From Patulibacter brassicae (lineage in GTDB: Bacteria; Actinomycetota; Thermoleophilia; Solirubrobacterales; Solirubrobacteraceae): a stretch of DNA of 64,000 nt. The translations under genes were made by a program, and so were the position numbers. This document shows, piece after piece, positions 51,334 to 59,215 of this stretch. Under the pieces are notes generated by a model that had not been told where the DNA came from, searched no databases, and saw only the letters and a list, made by a program, of their open reading frames with translations. Position 1 is the first letter of the stretch. Each line of letters starts with the position of its first letter. The stretch spans positions 248,001-312,000 of the forward strand of contig NZ_JAXAVX010000002.1 of assembly GCF_033949425.1 (NCBI RefSeq), written 5' to 3'.

Positions 51334-51678
51334 TCAGGCCAGCTGCGACGACGCCTCGCAGCGCAGCTGCAGCAGGTCGAACGTTCGCGGTCCGGCGACC
51401 CCGTCGGGGTCGAGCCCGTGGTCGCGCTGGAACGCTGCGATCGCGCCGAGGGTCGCGGCGTTCCAGGTGCCGGTCAGCGCGTCGGGCTCCAGCAGCCCGA
51501 TCGCCAGCAGCATCCGCTGGACGTCGATCGCCTCGCCGGCCGGCACGACGTCCCCGGCGGCGTCGCCGGCCCAGAGGATGGCGGCGGCGCGCCGGGCGTT
51601 GAGGCCGAATCCGCCGCGCGCGCCGCGTCGGCGCGTGCGCTGCGGGGTGACGGTGAGGTGGGCGGTCATGGTCGTCAT
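51334..51678 (-). CDS. small peptidoglycan-binding-domain protein
   Basis: This 114-residue protein is almost entirely one PG_binding_1-like three-helix domain (about 45-110): IDVQRMLLAIGLLEPDALTG, ATLGAIAAFQRDHGLDPDG and AGPRTFDLLQL. The N-terminus is Arg-rich and no signal peptide is seen, which is unusual for a wall-binding module; it may use a non-classical route or bind something else. GGAAGAG lies 6-12 nt before ATG 51678. It converges on mazG (3-nt gap) and diverges from eno. Confidence 0.72.
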   Translation of the reverse strand: MTTMTAHLTVTPQRTRRRGARGGFGLNARRAAAILWAGDAAGDVVPAGEAIDVQRMLLAIGLLEPDALTGTWNAATLGAIAAFQRDHGLDPDGVAGPRTFDLLQLRCEASSQLA

Positions 51679-51967
51679 GGGGGCTCTTCCGGGACGGAGG
51701 ACGGGACGTCGTCGTGGGACGGACGCGCATCGTGGCGTGCGCCCTCGGCGCCCACCATCGGGGATCCCCCGGGGACGACCCCCGGGGTGCCCCGGACGGG
51801 GTCCGGGGTGGCGGCGTTCGGGGAGGGGGGATCGATCACGGTCCCCACCCTCGCAGCGCTTCCTGCAGGTCCCGTCGGCGGTTCCTCACGAGTTCCTGAG
51901 GACGCCCGCCCCGCCCCGCCGCGGCACGTGCCGACGCGGCGCCTGCGCAGGCGGCAGACTTGCCGCC

Positions 51968-53257
51968 ATGAGCCAGATCGCCAGCGTCCACGGTCGTCAG
52001 ATCCTCGACAGCCGGGGCAACCCGACCGTCGAGGTCGAGGTGACGCTCGACTCCGGCGCCCACGGCCGGGCGGCCGTGCCCTCCGGCGCCTCGACCGGCG
52101 AGTTCGAGGCGACCGAGCTGCGCGACGGCGGCGATGCCTACCTCGGCAAGGGCGTGACGCAGGCCGTGGCGAACGTCAACGGCGAGATCGCCGAGGCGGC
52201 CAGGGGCCGCGACGCCGCCGACCAGGCCGGCCTGGACCACGCGCTGATCGAGCTCGACGGCACGCCGAACAAGTCGCGCCTCGGCGCCAACGCGATCCTC
52301 GGCATCTCGCTGGCCACCGCTCACGCCGCGGCCGCCGACGCCGGCCTCCCGCTCTGGAAGTCGCTCACCCTCGAGGGCGTCGAGGGCGCCGGCACGACGC
52401 TGCCGGTCCCGATGATGAACGTCCTGAACGGCGGGGCCCACGCCGACAACTCCGTCGACTTCCAGGAGTTCATGATCATCCCCGTCGGCGCGGCGAGCTT
52501 CGCCGACGGCCTGCGGACCGGCGCGGAGGTCTTCCACGCGCTGAAGAAGCTCCTGCACCAGCGCGGGCTGGCGACCGCGGTCGGCGACGAGGGCGGCTTC
52601 GCGCCGAACCTCGGCTCGAACGAGGAGGCGCTGCAGGTGCTCGTGGACGGCGTCGAGGCCGCCGGCTACCGCCCGGGCGACGACGTCGCGATCGCGCTGG
52701 ACCCCGCGACGAGCGAGATCCACGGCGACGACGACCTGTACGACCTCGAGCACGAGGGCCGCAAGCTCACCGCCCAGCAGCTCGCCGAGTACTGGGCGGA
52801 GATGGCCGGCAAGTACCCGATCCTCTCGATCGAGGACGGCATGAACGAGGAGGACTGGGACGGCTGGAAGGTCGTCACGGACCTCGTCGGCGACCGGGTC
52901 CAGCTCGTCGGCGACGACCTCTTCGTCACGAACCCGGAGCGCCTCACGCGCGGGATCGAGGCCGGGGTCGGCAACTCGATCCTCATCAAGGTCAACCAGA
53001 TCGGCACGCTGACGGAGACGTTCGAGGCGATCCGGATCGCCCGCGAGGCCGGCTACACCGCGGTCATGTCGCACCGTTCGGGCGAGACCGAGGACGTCAC
53101 GATCGCCGACCTCGCCGTCGCCACCGGCTGCGGCCAGATCAAGACCGGCGCGCCGTCGCGGTCGGATCGCGTGGCGAAGTACAACCAGCTGCTGCGGATC
53201 GAGGAGGCGCTCGGGGCCGCCGCCGTCTACCCGGGCCGGAGCGTCTTCCGCTCGTAG
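51968..53257 (+). CDS. eno: enolase (phosphopyruvate hydratase)
   Basis: Enolase interconverts 2-phosphoglycerate and phosphoenolpyruvate in glycolysis and gluconeogenesis. The 429 residues show QILDSRGNPTVEVEV, PSGASTGEFEATELRDGG with the mobile-loop Ser/Gly, and PVPMMNVLNGGAHADNSVDF with catalytic His. The metal ligands appear as Asp in AIALDPATSE, Glu in LSIEDGMNEEDWDGW and Asp in QLVGDDLFVTN. The catalytic Lys and SHRSGETEDVTIADLAVA close the list. The 289-nt upstream gap contains CCCCGGGG-type hairpins (about 51760-51811) and a CCTCA/TGAGG repeat near 51883-51902. Confidence 0.98.
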   Translation: MSQIASVHGRQILDSRGNPTVEVEVTLDSGAHGRAAVPSGASTGEFEATELRDGGDAYLGKGVTQAVANVNGEIAEAARGRDAADQAGLDHALIELDGTPNKSRLGANAILGISLATAHAAAADAGLPLWKSLTLEGVEGAGTTLPVPMMNVLNGGAHADNSVDFQEFMIIPVGAASFADGLRTGAEVFHALKKLLHQRGLATAVGDEGGFAPNLGSNEEALQVLVDGVEAAGYRPGDDVAIALDPATSEIHGDDDLYDLEHEGRKLTAQQLAEYWAEMAGKYPILSIEDGMNEEDWDGWKVVTDLVGDRVQLVGDDLFVTNPERLTRGIEAGVGNSILIKVNQIGTLTETFEAIRIAREAGYTAVMSHRSGETEDVTIADLAVATGCGQIKTGAPSRSDRVAKYNQLLRIEEALGAAAVYPGRSVFRS

Positions 53258-53281
53258 TTCGCAGGACGTAGCCTCGGGGGC

Positions 53282-53980
53282 GTGAGCGCTCCGTCCCCCG
53301 AGCCCGACGACGACGCCGCGCCGTCGCTGCCGGCCCCGCGCGACGCGGACGCGCCGGCGCTGCGGGCGTCGGACCTCGAGCGGGAGCGGTGCGCCGAGCT
53401 CCTGCGCGAGGCCACGGGAGAGGGGCGCCTGACGCTCGAGGAGCTCGACGAGCGCCTCACGGCCGCGTTCGCGGCCCGCCACCGCGTCGAGCTCGAGCGG
53501 CTCGTCGCCGACGTCCTCGTGCCCCGTGGGCCCGACGCCGCGCATCCGCTCGACGCGCCGCCGTCGACCCACAGCCCGCTGCCCGTCCGTCCGGGGTACG
53601 GGATCGACCATCAGCGCGTCTGGGCGGTGATGGGCGGCAGCGAGCGCTCCGGCCGCTGGCGCGTGCCGCGGCGGCTGGGGATGGTGAACGTCATGGGCGG
53701 CGGGACGCTCGACCTGACCGAGGCCGAGCTCTCGTCGAACATCGTCGAGATCACCGTCGTCTCGATCATGGGTGGCGCCGACATCCTCATCCCCGAGGGG
53801 GTGAACCTCGAGGTCGCCGAGACGTCGGTCATGGGTGGCAACGAGGTCCACCCGCCCGGCGTGGCGGCCCCGGCCGGCGCGCCGACGATCCGCTTGCGGC
53901 TCGTGTCGATCATGGGCGGCAACGAGGTCCGCCGCCGGCGGGAGCGCTCGCGCGAGCGCCGCCGCCAGCTCGGCGCCTGA
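53282..53980 (+). CDS. DUF1707 plus LiaF-C-like (cell-wall-active response) protein
   Basis: This 232-residue cytosolic protein has an N-terminal DUF1707/SHOCT-like domain (about 25-75): LRASDLERERCAELLREATG then EGRLTLEELDERLTAAFAAR. The C-terminal half (about 118-225) has repeated VMGG/IMGG strands (VWAVMGGSERSG, VNVMGGGTLDL, SIMGGADILIPEGV, SVMGGNEVHP) of the DUF2154/LiaF C-terminal beta-helix type. This combination is common in actinobacteria and is linked to envelope stress by family association only. TAGCCT (53269-53274) lies 7 nt before GTG 53282. Confidence 0.9.
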   Translation: MSAPSPEPDDDAAPSLPAPRDADAPALRASDLERERCAELLREATGEGRLTLEELDERLTAAFAARHRVELERLVADVLVPRGPDAAHPLDAPPSTHSPLPVRPGYGIDHQRVWAVMGGSERSGRWRVPRRLGMVNVMGGGTLDLTEAELSSNIVEITVVSIMGGADILIPEGVNLEVAETSVMGGNEVHPPGVAAPAGAPTIRLRLVSIMGGNEVRRRRERSRERRRQLGA

Positions 53981-54081
53981 CCGCCGGGCGAACGGGCGTT
54001 CCCGGGTCGTGCAAGGGATCTTGCGCGCCGTCCGCGCGGGCCGCTGCAAGCGACGCTGCGGCGCGAGGAGACGGCCGGCTC

Positions 54082-54456
54082 GTGGCGAACCAGCCGGTCG
54101 TGAGCAGCTCGACGACGACCTTCCCGCGCGGCGCCCGCCCGGGCGAGCGCCGTCCCGGAACCGCGCGTCCCGAGGTGACGCTCGCGTGGGGGCGGATCGG
54201 GCGGATCGCGCTCGTGATCGTGCTCCTCGTGCTCGCGTCGAGCTACGTCCGGCCGCTGCTGGACTGGGTCAGCGCGAACGGCCAGGCGGCCCAGCAGGAG
54301 CAGCGCCTCGCGGAGCTCACCGCGACGCAGAAGCGGCTCGAGGCGCGCAAGCGCGAGCTGCTCACCGCGCGCGGCATGGTCGCGCAGGCCCAGGAGCTGG
54401 GCATGGTCAAGCCCGGCCAGCGGCTCTACTGGGTCCGCGGCCTGCCGAAGGACTGA
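54082..54456 (+). CDS. FtsB/DivIC-type septum formation initiator
   Basis: This 124-residue bitopic protein has a cytoplasmic N-terminus, one transmembrane helix (about 36-58; IALVIVLLVLASSYVRPLLD) and a coiled coil (about 65-100; QQEQRLAELTATQKRLEARK). It ends with the conserved AQELGMVKPGQRLYWV segment of the FtsB/DivIC family, a divisome scaffold that links FtsL/FtsQ and activates FtsWI. The start may be GTG 54082 (GAGGAG 12 nt upstream) or GTG 54100. Position after eno matches the conserved eno-ftsB/divIC order, here separated by the DUF1707 gene. Confidence 0.9.
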   Translation: MANQPVVSSSTTTFPRGARPGERRPGTARPEVTLAWGRIGRIALVIVLLVLASSYVRPLLDWVSANGQAAQQEQRLAELTATQKRLEARKRELLTARGMVAQAQELGMVKPGQRLYWVRGLPKD

Positions 54457-54623
54457 CGCCCCGGCGTCGGAGGCCGCCGCGCCGCGCGCGGACGGCGGCC
54501 CTGGGCGTTCGTGGTGCGGCGACGGGAGGTCGCCGCACCACGGACGACGCCCGCCGGACCGGCGCGGCGCGCCGTCCCCGCCGCGGCGACGGGACCCGGC
54601 CGGACGGTCGCTACGCTCGGTCG

Positions 54624-54959
54624 GTGCGCACGACGCTGGCGATCGAGCAGTGGCGGGCCGGCGACCGGTTCGTCGAGCGCCTGGACGAGCCGACGCTCCG
54701 CCGCGTGCAGCCGGTGCTCGAGGCGACCTACGCCGAGCTGCGCCGCCGGCTCGGCAGCGCGTTCACCGTCGACGAGCTCGTGGAGCTCTACGAGGCCGGT
54801 GGCGGGTGGGCGCTGGACCTCGCCTCGCGGCTCGCGCCCGAGCACCCCGAGACGTGGGACGCCCGGATCGTCGACGCGGCGTTCCACCAGTACCTGCGTC
54901 AGGCGCAGGACTGGGGCGGCGGGCGCTTCCTGGCGCTCGATCGCGGCGACGAGGACTGA
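54624..54959 (+). CDS. small helical protein, unknown function
   Basis: This 111-residue soluble protein has no Cys and no signal peptide. RRVQPVLEATYAELRRRLGS and FTVDELVELYEAGGGWALDL are amphipathic helices, and the end is AQDWGGGRFLALDRGDED. I do not recognise the family. GTG 54624 is supported by TACGCT (54612-54617) 6 nt upstream, so the gene is expressed from its own leaderless promoter. It sits after the ftsB-like gene, where many actinobacteria have a DUF501 gene; the sequence does not look like DUF501. Confidence 0.68.
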   Translation: MRTTLAIEQWRAGDRFVERLDEPTLRRVQPVLEATYAELRRRLGSAFTVDELVELYEAGGGWALDLASRLAPEHPETWDARIVDAAFHQYLRQAQDWGGGRFLALDRGDED

Positions 54960-55008
54960 CGCTCCGCGCGGCGCGCGAGACGGGGGCGTGGCCGTCGCGG
55001 CGACCGCG

Positions 55009-55025
55009 TCTCACGCTGCGTGAGA
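55009..55025 (+). promoter_or_regulatory. 17-bp perfect palindrome upstream of the I36-M23 gene
   Basis: TCTCACGC-T-GCGTGAGA is a perfect 8-bp inverted repeat with a 1-nt centre. A TACGCT -10 box follows at 55054-55059, so the palindrome lies just upstream of the -35 position. It is a good operator or activator-site candidate. Confidence 0.5.
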
Positions 55026-55228
55026 AAGCGCGGCGGCCGGCCGCTCGGCCCCCTACGCTCGCCCTCGACGCACGACGGACGGGGAGGCAGGACCACCAGC
55101 CGGTGGTCGCGCCGCTCGAGACCGCGCCACGGCGGACGCCCCTCGGGGCACCGCCGAGGGACGGTCGCGACCCCATCCGCCGGTCACGGCGTCGCCATCC
55201 GGAATCCCCCCTTCCAGGAAGTCACCTC

Positions 55229-56128
55229 ATGCACAGGAAGCTCGCGCTCGCCGGCGTCGCCGGCGCGCTCCTCGGCACCTCGCTGATCGCCGCCCCCGCC
55301 TCGCAGGCAGCCGCCCGCGACGGGGTCTGCAACGCGGGCGAGTTCTGCCTCTACTTCAACAGCAACCACAAGGGCTCGGTCTCGGACTTCAAGACCTCGA
55401 TCAGCAACTACGGCGACCGCCAGCCCACCTGCTACGAATTCCGCGGCCGGGGCAACGGTCGCGGGAAGTGCGTGAAGAACGAGGCGGCGTCGGTCTGGAA
55501 CCGCACGTCGAAGCCCGTCACGGTGTTCTTCAACAGCGGCTACCAGGGCGCCAGCCAGCGGATCCCGGCCCGCGGCAAGGTCAACCTCAACGCGACGCTG
55601 AAGAACCAGAACGCCTCGCACCGCATCGGCGGCGGCGGTGGCGGCACCGGCGGCGGTGGCGGTGGCGGCAGCACGACCGGCAAGCGCAAGATGACGACGG
55701 TGCTCTACGGCGGGGCCGGCGGCACGCTGACGGCGGGCTTCGACGGCTACCGGAACACGCCGGGCCGCCACGAGGGCATCGACTTCGCGAAGGGCTTCGG
55801 CGTCCCGGTCCACGCGCTCGTCGCCGGTGAGGTCACGAACGTCGTGATCGGCGCGACCCGCAGCCTGTCGACGATCGCGATCTACAACCGCAAGCTCAAC
55901 AAGACGGTGATCTACCTGCACACGGCGCCGACGATCCGGAAGGGCGCGACGGTGAAGGTCGGCCAGAAGATCGCGACGGAGTCCAACCGCGCCGGTGGCG
56001 CGACCCACACGCACGTCGAGATGCGTCCGGGGCGTCAGACGAACGCGTCCAAGAGCGTCGACGATCCGAAGCTCGACAACCCGAACCCCACGACGTTCTG
56101 GCAGGGGCTCGGCTACATCATCGGGTGA
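55229..56128 (+). CDS. secreted protein: inhibitor I36-like domain fused to M23 metallopeptidase
   Basis: This 299-residue exported protein has a signal peptide (about 1-28). An I36/gamma-crystallin-like beta domain (about 31-130) contains CNAGEFCLYFNSNHKGSVSD, Cys68 and Cys81, so two disulfides are possible. A Gly-rich linker spans 134-148. The M23 LytM-type endopeptidase domain (about 155-290) has an intact zinc site: His181 and Asp185 in GRHEGIDF, and His260/His262 in THTHVEM. It probably cleaves peptidoglycan cross-links outside the cell; the I36 part may act as inhibitor or binding module. AGGAAG lies 6 nt before the ATG. Confidence 0.85.
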   Translation: MHRKLALAGVAGALLGTSLIAAPASQAAARDGVCNAGEFCLYFNSNHKGSVSDFKTSISNYGDRQPTCYEFRGRGNGRGKCVKNEAASVWNRTSKPVTVFFNSGYQGASQRIPARGKVNLNATLKNQNASHRIGGGGGGTGGGGGGGSTTGKRKMTTVLYGGAGGTLTAGFDGYRNTPGRHEGIDFAKGFGVPVHALVAGEVTNVVIGATRSLSTIAIYNRKLNKTVIYLHTAPTIRKGATVKVGQKIATESNRAGGATHTHVEMRPGRQTNASKSVDDPKLDNPNPTTFWQGLGYIIG

Positions 56129-56215
56129 GCCGCGGGTTCCGTCCGGCTGGTCGCGCGGCGGCCGGTCGGACGGGCCGGGGCCCGGCGGCGGCGCGTCGAC
56201 GCGCCGCCGCGGGTC

Positions 56216-56821
56216 CTACTCCTCGTCGTCGCCGGCGGACTCGCCGGCGCGGCGGATGACGATCTGGTCGGCCTCGACGACGACCTCGACCGGGCGGTGG
56301 CCGGCCCAGTGCTCGGCGTAGACCGCGGCGTCGGCGACGGCGGGGTCCAGCCAGAGGCCGTAGCCCTCGTCGCCGTGATCGAAGGTCGCCTCGAGCGTGA
56401 CGGCGTCGCCGGCGCCCGCACCGCGACGACGGCGGCGACCACCACGACGGCGGCGCTTGGGCTTGTCGTCGCCCTCGGCCTCGTCGTCCTCCTCGGCGTC
56501 CTCGCCGGCGGCGGCGCGCGCGGCGGCCTTCTCGGCCTCCTCGGCGGCCTTGCGCTCCTCCTCGGCCTTGCGCTGCGCCTCGGCGGCCTCGAGCTCGGCG
56601 GCGATCTGCGCGTCGTCCTCAGCCCGGAGGTCGACCTCCTCCGGCGCGACGACGGCCAGCGGGTCGTCCGGCGAGGCGGCCGTGAGGTCGTTCTCCGCCT
56701 TGAAGGACGCGATCTGCTGACCGGTGACCTCGAGCTGGTGCGCGATCCAGGCGTCGGTGCGACCCTGGCGCACCCACGTGCGGATCTGGTTCAGGTGGGG
56801 GCGGAGCGAGCGGCGAGCCAT
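56216..56821 (-). CDS. HTH-like N-terminus plus acidic/basic linker protein, unknown function
   Basis: The 201 residues fall in three parts. An N-terminal helical segment resembles a DNA-binding helix-turn-helix (RPHLNQIRTWVRQGRTDAWI then AHQLEVTGQQIASFKAENDL, about 7-46). A long charged coiled region follows (about 70-135; AAELEAAEAQRKAEEERKAA), ending in an Arg-rich patch. The C-terminal beta segment is about 137-195 (VTLEATFDHGDEGYGLWLDP, VEVVVEADQIVIRRAG). I do not know the family. TAGATT (complement at 56834-56839) lies 12 nt upstream of the ATG. The charged linker may be disordered. Confidence 0.7.
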   Translation of the reverse strand: MARRSLRPHLNQIRTWVRQGRTDAWIAHQLEVTGQQIASFKAENDLTAASPDDPLAVVAPEEVDLRAEDDAQIAAELEAAEAQRKAEEERKAAEEAEKAAARAAAGEDAEEDDEAEGDDKPKRRRRGGRRRRRGAGAGDAVTLEATFDHGDEGYGLWLDPAVADAAVYAEHWAGHRPVEVVVEADQIVIRRAGESAGDDEE

Positions 56822-56905
56822 GGTACGCAGGCCAATCTAGCGTCCCCTCGGGCTGCGGCGCGGTGCGCCGCACGCCACGCGGCGCGCACGGGGGACCCCC
56901 GGCCG

Positions 56906-57160
56906 CTACGCGAAGACGATGCTCAGGACGCGGAACATGACGAGCGTCACGAGCACCGCGGTGCCGACGAGGACCGAGAACAGGAGGAGGTAGCGCAGCA
57001 GCCGGCGGCGCTTGACGTGGTCGAACTGGCGCTCGGCCGCTCGCCGCTGCGCCTCGCGCAGGGCGCGCTCGCGCTCGCGCTTGGCCAGCTCGGTCTCCCG
57101 CGCGAGCCGCCGCTCGAGCTCGTCCATGGAACCACGCGCGCCTCGTCGGGGCCCCGTCAT
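56906..57160 (-). CDS. small coiled-coil plus single-helix membrane protein
   Basis: This 84-residue protein has a basic, heptad-rich N-terminal half (MDELERRLARETELAKRERE and following). The C-terminal transmembrane helix (about 58-82) is RYLLLFSVLVGTAVLVTLVM. The start at 57160 forms an ATGA overlap with the upstream nuclease gene, which implies translational coupling; an internal ATG at 57127 would also fit. It is tail-anchored in topology. Function is unknown, and the link to the nuclease is by operon position only. Confidence 0.65.
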   Translation of the reverse strand: MTGPRRGARGSMDELERRLARETELAKRERERALREAQRRAAERQFDHVKRRRLLRYLLLFSVLVGTAVLVTLVMFRVLSIVFA

Positions 57161-57747
57161 CGGCGGGAGCGTAGAGCATCCGGGCAGGCGCCCCACAGCC
57201 CGCGCCGCGCCGCGCGGGCGCGGGCCTCGAGCGCGCGCAGCCGCGGCGCATCGGCCCCGTTGGGCGCGATGACGAGCGTGCGCGCGGCGCCCTCGGCGAC
57301 GAGCCGCTCGCTCGTCGTGCGGCGCCAGCCGACCGGGCGGACCGCCGCGAGCACGCGGCCGTAGCGGTCCACGCGCTCGCGGTCGAAGCGCAGCACGACG
57401 ACCCGGCCGAGGACCCAGGCGCGGTTGCGCCGGGCCGCGGCGGGGCCGAAGCAGCCGACCGGCTCGCGGGGGTGGACCGACTCGGGCGCGTCGGCGCCGA
57501 GGTACCGCACCGTGGCCTCGGGAGCGGTCGCGCCGACCGGGCGCACCCGCACGGTGTCGCCGTCCAGGACCGCGGTCACGCGGGCACGCGCGCCCGGGCG
57601 CGCGAGGACGGCGAGCGCCGCGGGGGACCCGCCGCCGGCGGCGCCGGTGGGCGCCGGGCGCGGAGGCCCCGGGGCGGCCAGCCAGCCGCCCACCGCCGCG
57701 GCGAGGAGCAGCGCGGGGAGGGGCGGGGCGGCGGCCGGCGAGCGCAC
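57157..57747 (-). CDS. SNase-like (thermonuclease) family protein, probably exported
   Basis: This 196-residue protein has an N-terminal hydrophobic stretch (about 8-24; PPLPALLLAAAVGGWLAAPG) that can act as signal or anchor. The staphylococcal-nuclease OB-fold (about 55-180) contains the family landmarks: VTAVLDGDTVRV (calcium Asp), VRYLGADAPES (Arg and Asp-x-x-Glu active site) and DRYGRVLAAVRP (second catalytic Arg). The active site is intact, so Ca2+-dependent nuclease activity outside the membrane is likely. GTG 57747 lies 7 nt from TAGGAC on the same strand. It forms a two-gene operon with the small membrane protein. Confidence 0.85.
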   Translation of the reverse strand: MRSPAAAPPLPALLLAAAVGGWLAAPGPPRPAPTGAAGGGSPAALAVLARPGARARVTAVLDGDTVRVRPVGATAPEATVRYLGADAPESVHPREPVGCFGPAAARRNRAWVLGRVVVLRFDRERVDRYGRVLAAVRPVGWRRTTSERLVAEGAARTLVIAPNGADAPRLRALEARARAARRGLWGACPDALRSRR

Positions 57748-58000
57748 CCCGCCGGTCCTAGCGCCGCGCGCGGCGCGGTCCCCGCCACGACGCGGGTCCG
57801 GGGCAGGACCGGCGGCGACCCGGTGCGGGGCGTGACGCCATCGTCGCGACGGGACGCCGCGGCGGCGGGGCGGGCCGGCCGGGCGGCCGCTCGCGGACCG
57901 GGCGCGCTCCCGCTCGCGGGGCATCGGATACCATCCGGCCCCCTCCGGCCGGGGTCCTCCCGTCCTCCGAGTCTCGAGTCCGCATCCCGAAGGAGCCCGC

Positions 58001-59077
58001 ATGGCTGTCCAGACCGCTTCGTCCATCGATCGGGTCACCGAGCTGCTCGGCGACGAGGCCGACTCCCTGCTCGGGCACCGCTCGACGACCATCGACGCGT
58101 CGCAGCTGCACCTGCCGGGCCCGGACTTCGTCGACCGCGTCGTCGCGCAGACGGATCGCTCGCCGCAGGTCCTCGTGAACCTCCAGCGGATCTTCGACAG
58201 CGGGCGCCTCGGCGGCACGGGCTACGTCTCGATCCTCCCCGTCGACCAGGGCATCGAGCACTCGGGCGCCGCGTCGTTCGCGCCGAACCCGGCGTACTTC
58301 GACCCGGCGAACATCGTCGAGCTCGCGATCGAGGGCGGCACGAACGCCGTCGCCTCGACCCTCGGCGTCCTCGGCGCCGTCTCGCGCAAGTACGCGCACA
58401 AGATCCCGTTCGTGGTGAAGCTCAACCACAACGAGTTCCTCTCGCTGCCGGAGACCTACGACCAGATCTCCTTCTCGTCCGTCCAGCGCGCGGCCGAGCT
58501 CGGCGCCGCCGCCGTCGGCGCGACGATCTACTTCGGCTCGCCGGAGTCCAACCGCCAGATCGTCGAGATCGCCCGCGCGTTCGAGGAGGCCCACCGCCTC
58601 GGCCTCGCGACGATCCTCTGGTGCTACCTGCGCAACTCGGCCTTCAAGGTCGACGGCGTCGACTACCACACGGCCGCCGACCTCACCGGCCAGGCGAACC
58701 ACCTCGGCGTCACGATCGAGGCCGACATCATCAAGCAGAAGCTGCCCGAGCTGAACGGCGGCTTCAACGCGATCAAGGTCGGCAAGACGCACAAGCTCGT
58801 CTACGAGCAGCTCACGAGCGATCACCCGATCGACCTCACCCGCTACCAGCTGGCGAACTGCTACATGGGCCGCTCGCCGCTCATCAACTCCGGCGGCGCC
58901 TCGTCGGGCGAGAGCGACTTGGCCGAGGCCGTGAAGACGGCGGTCATCAACAAGCGGGCCGGCGGCGCCGGCCTCATCTCCGGCCGCAAGGCCTTCCAGC
59001 GCCCGCTCGCCGAGGGCGTGGCGCTGCTGCACGCGATCCAGGACGTGTACCTGGATCCGCAGATCACGATCGCCTGA
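58001..59077 (+). CDS. class I fructose-bisphosphate aldolase (FbaB/DhnA type)
   Basis: This Schiff-base aldolase interconverts fructose-1,6-bisphosphate with DHAP and glyceraldehyde-3-phosphate. Its 358 residues track E. coli FbaB closely: GYVSILPVDQGIEHSGAASF, ANIVELAIEGGTNAVASTLG, VKLNHNEFLSLPETYDQISF, IIKQKLPELNGGFNAIKVGK, and DLTRYQLANCYMGRSPLINS then GGASSGESDLAEAVKTAVIN. The C-terminus is DVYLDPQITIA. AAGGAG lies 5-10 nt before the ATG. It is the only glycolytic gene here besides enolase, and the two are unlinked. Confidence 0.95.
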   Translation: MAVQTASSIDRVTELLGDEADSLLGHRSTTIDASQLHLPGPDFVDRVVAQTDRSPQVLVNLQRIFDSGRLGGTGYVSILPVDQGIEHSGAASFAPNPAYFDPANIVELAIEGGTNAVASTLGVLGAVSRKYAHKIPFVVKLNHNEFLSLPETYDQISFSSVQRAAELGAAAVGATIYFGSPESNRQIVEIARAFEEAHRLGLATILWCYLRNSAFKVDGVDYHTAADLTGQANHLGVTIEADIIKQKLPELNGGFNAIKVGKTHKLVYEQLTSDHPIDLTRYQLANCYMGRSPLINSGGASSGESDLAEAVKTAVINKRAGGAGLISGRKAFQRPLAEGVALLHAIQDVYLDPQITIA

Positions 59078-59202
59078 TCGGGTCCGCGACCGAGCGGCGG
59101 CGCGCCGAACGCGCGCCCCGCTCCTCGTCCCCCGCCGCGGCCCGTCCGGGCGCGTGGCGACACCGGGGGCGACAGCCGCGCCGCACGGGGGGCCGGTCCG
59201 CC

Positions 59203-59208
59203 TACAAT
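59203..59208 (+). promoter_or_regulatory. -10 box TACAAT, leaderless start
   Basis: TACAAT differs from TATAAT at one position and ends 7 nt before ATG 59216. It is the strongest single example of the leaderless pattern in this window. Confidence 0.65.
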
Positions 59209-59215
59209 CGGTGTG

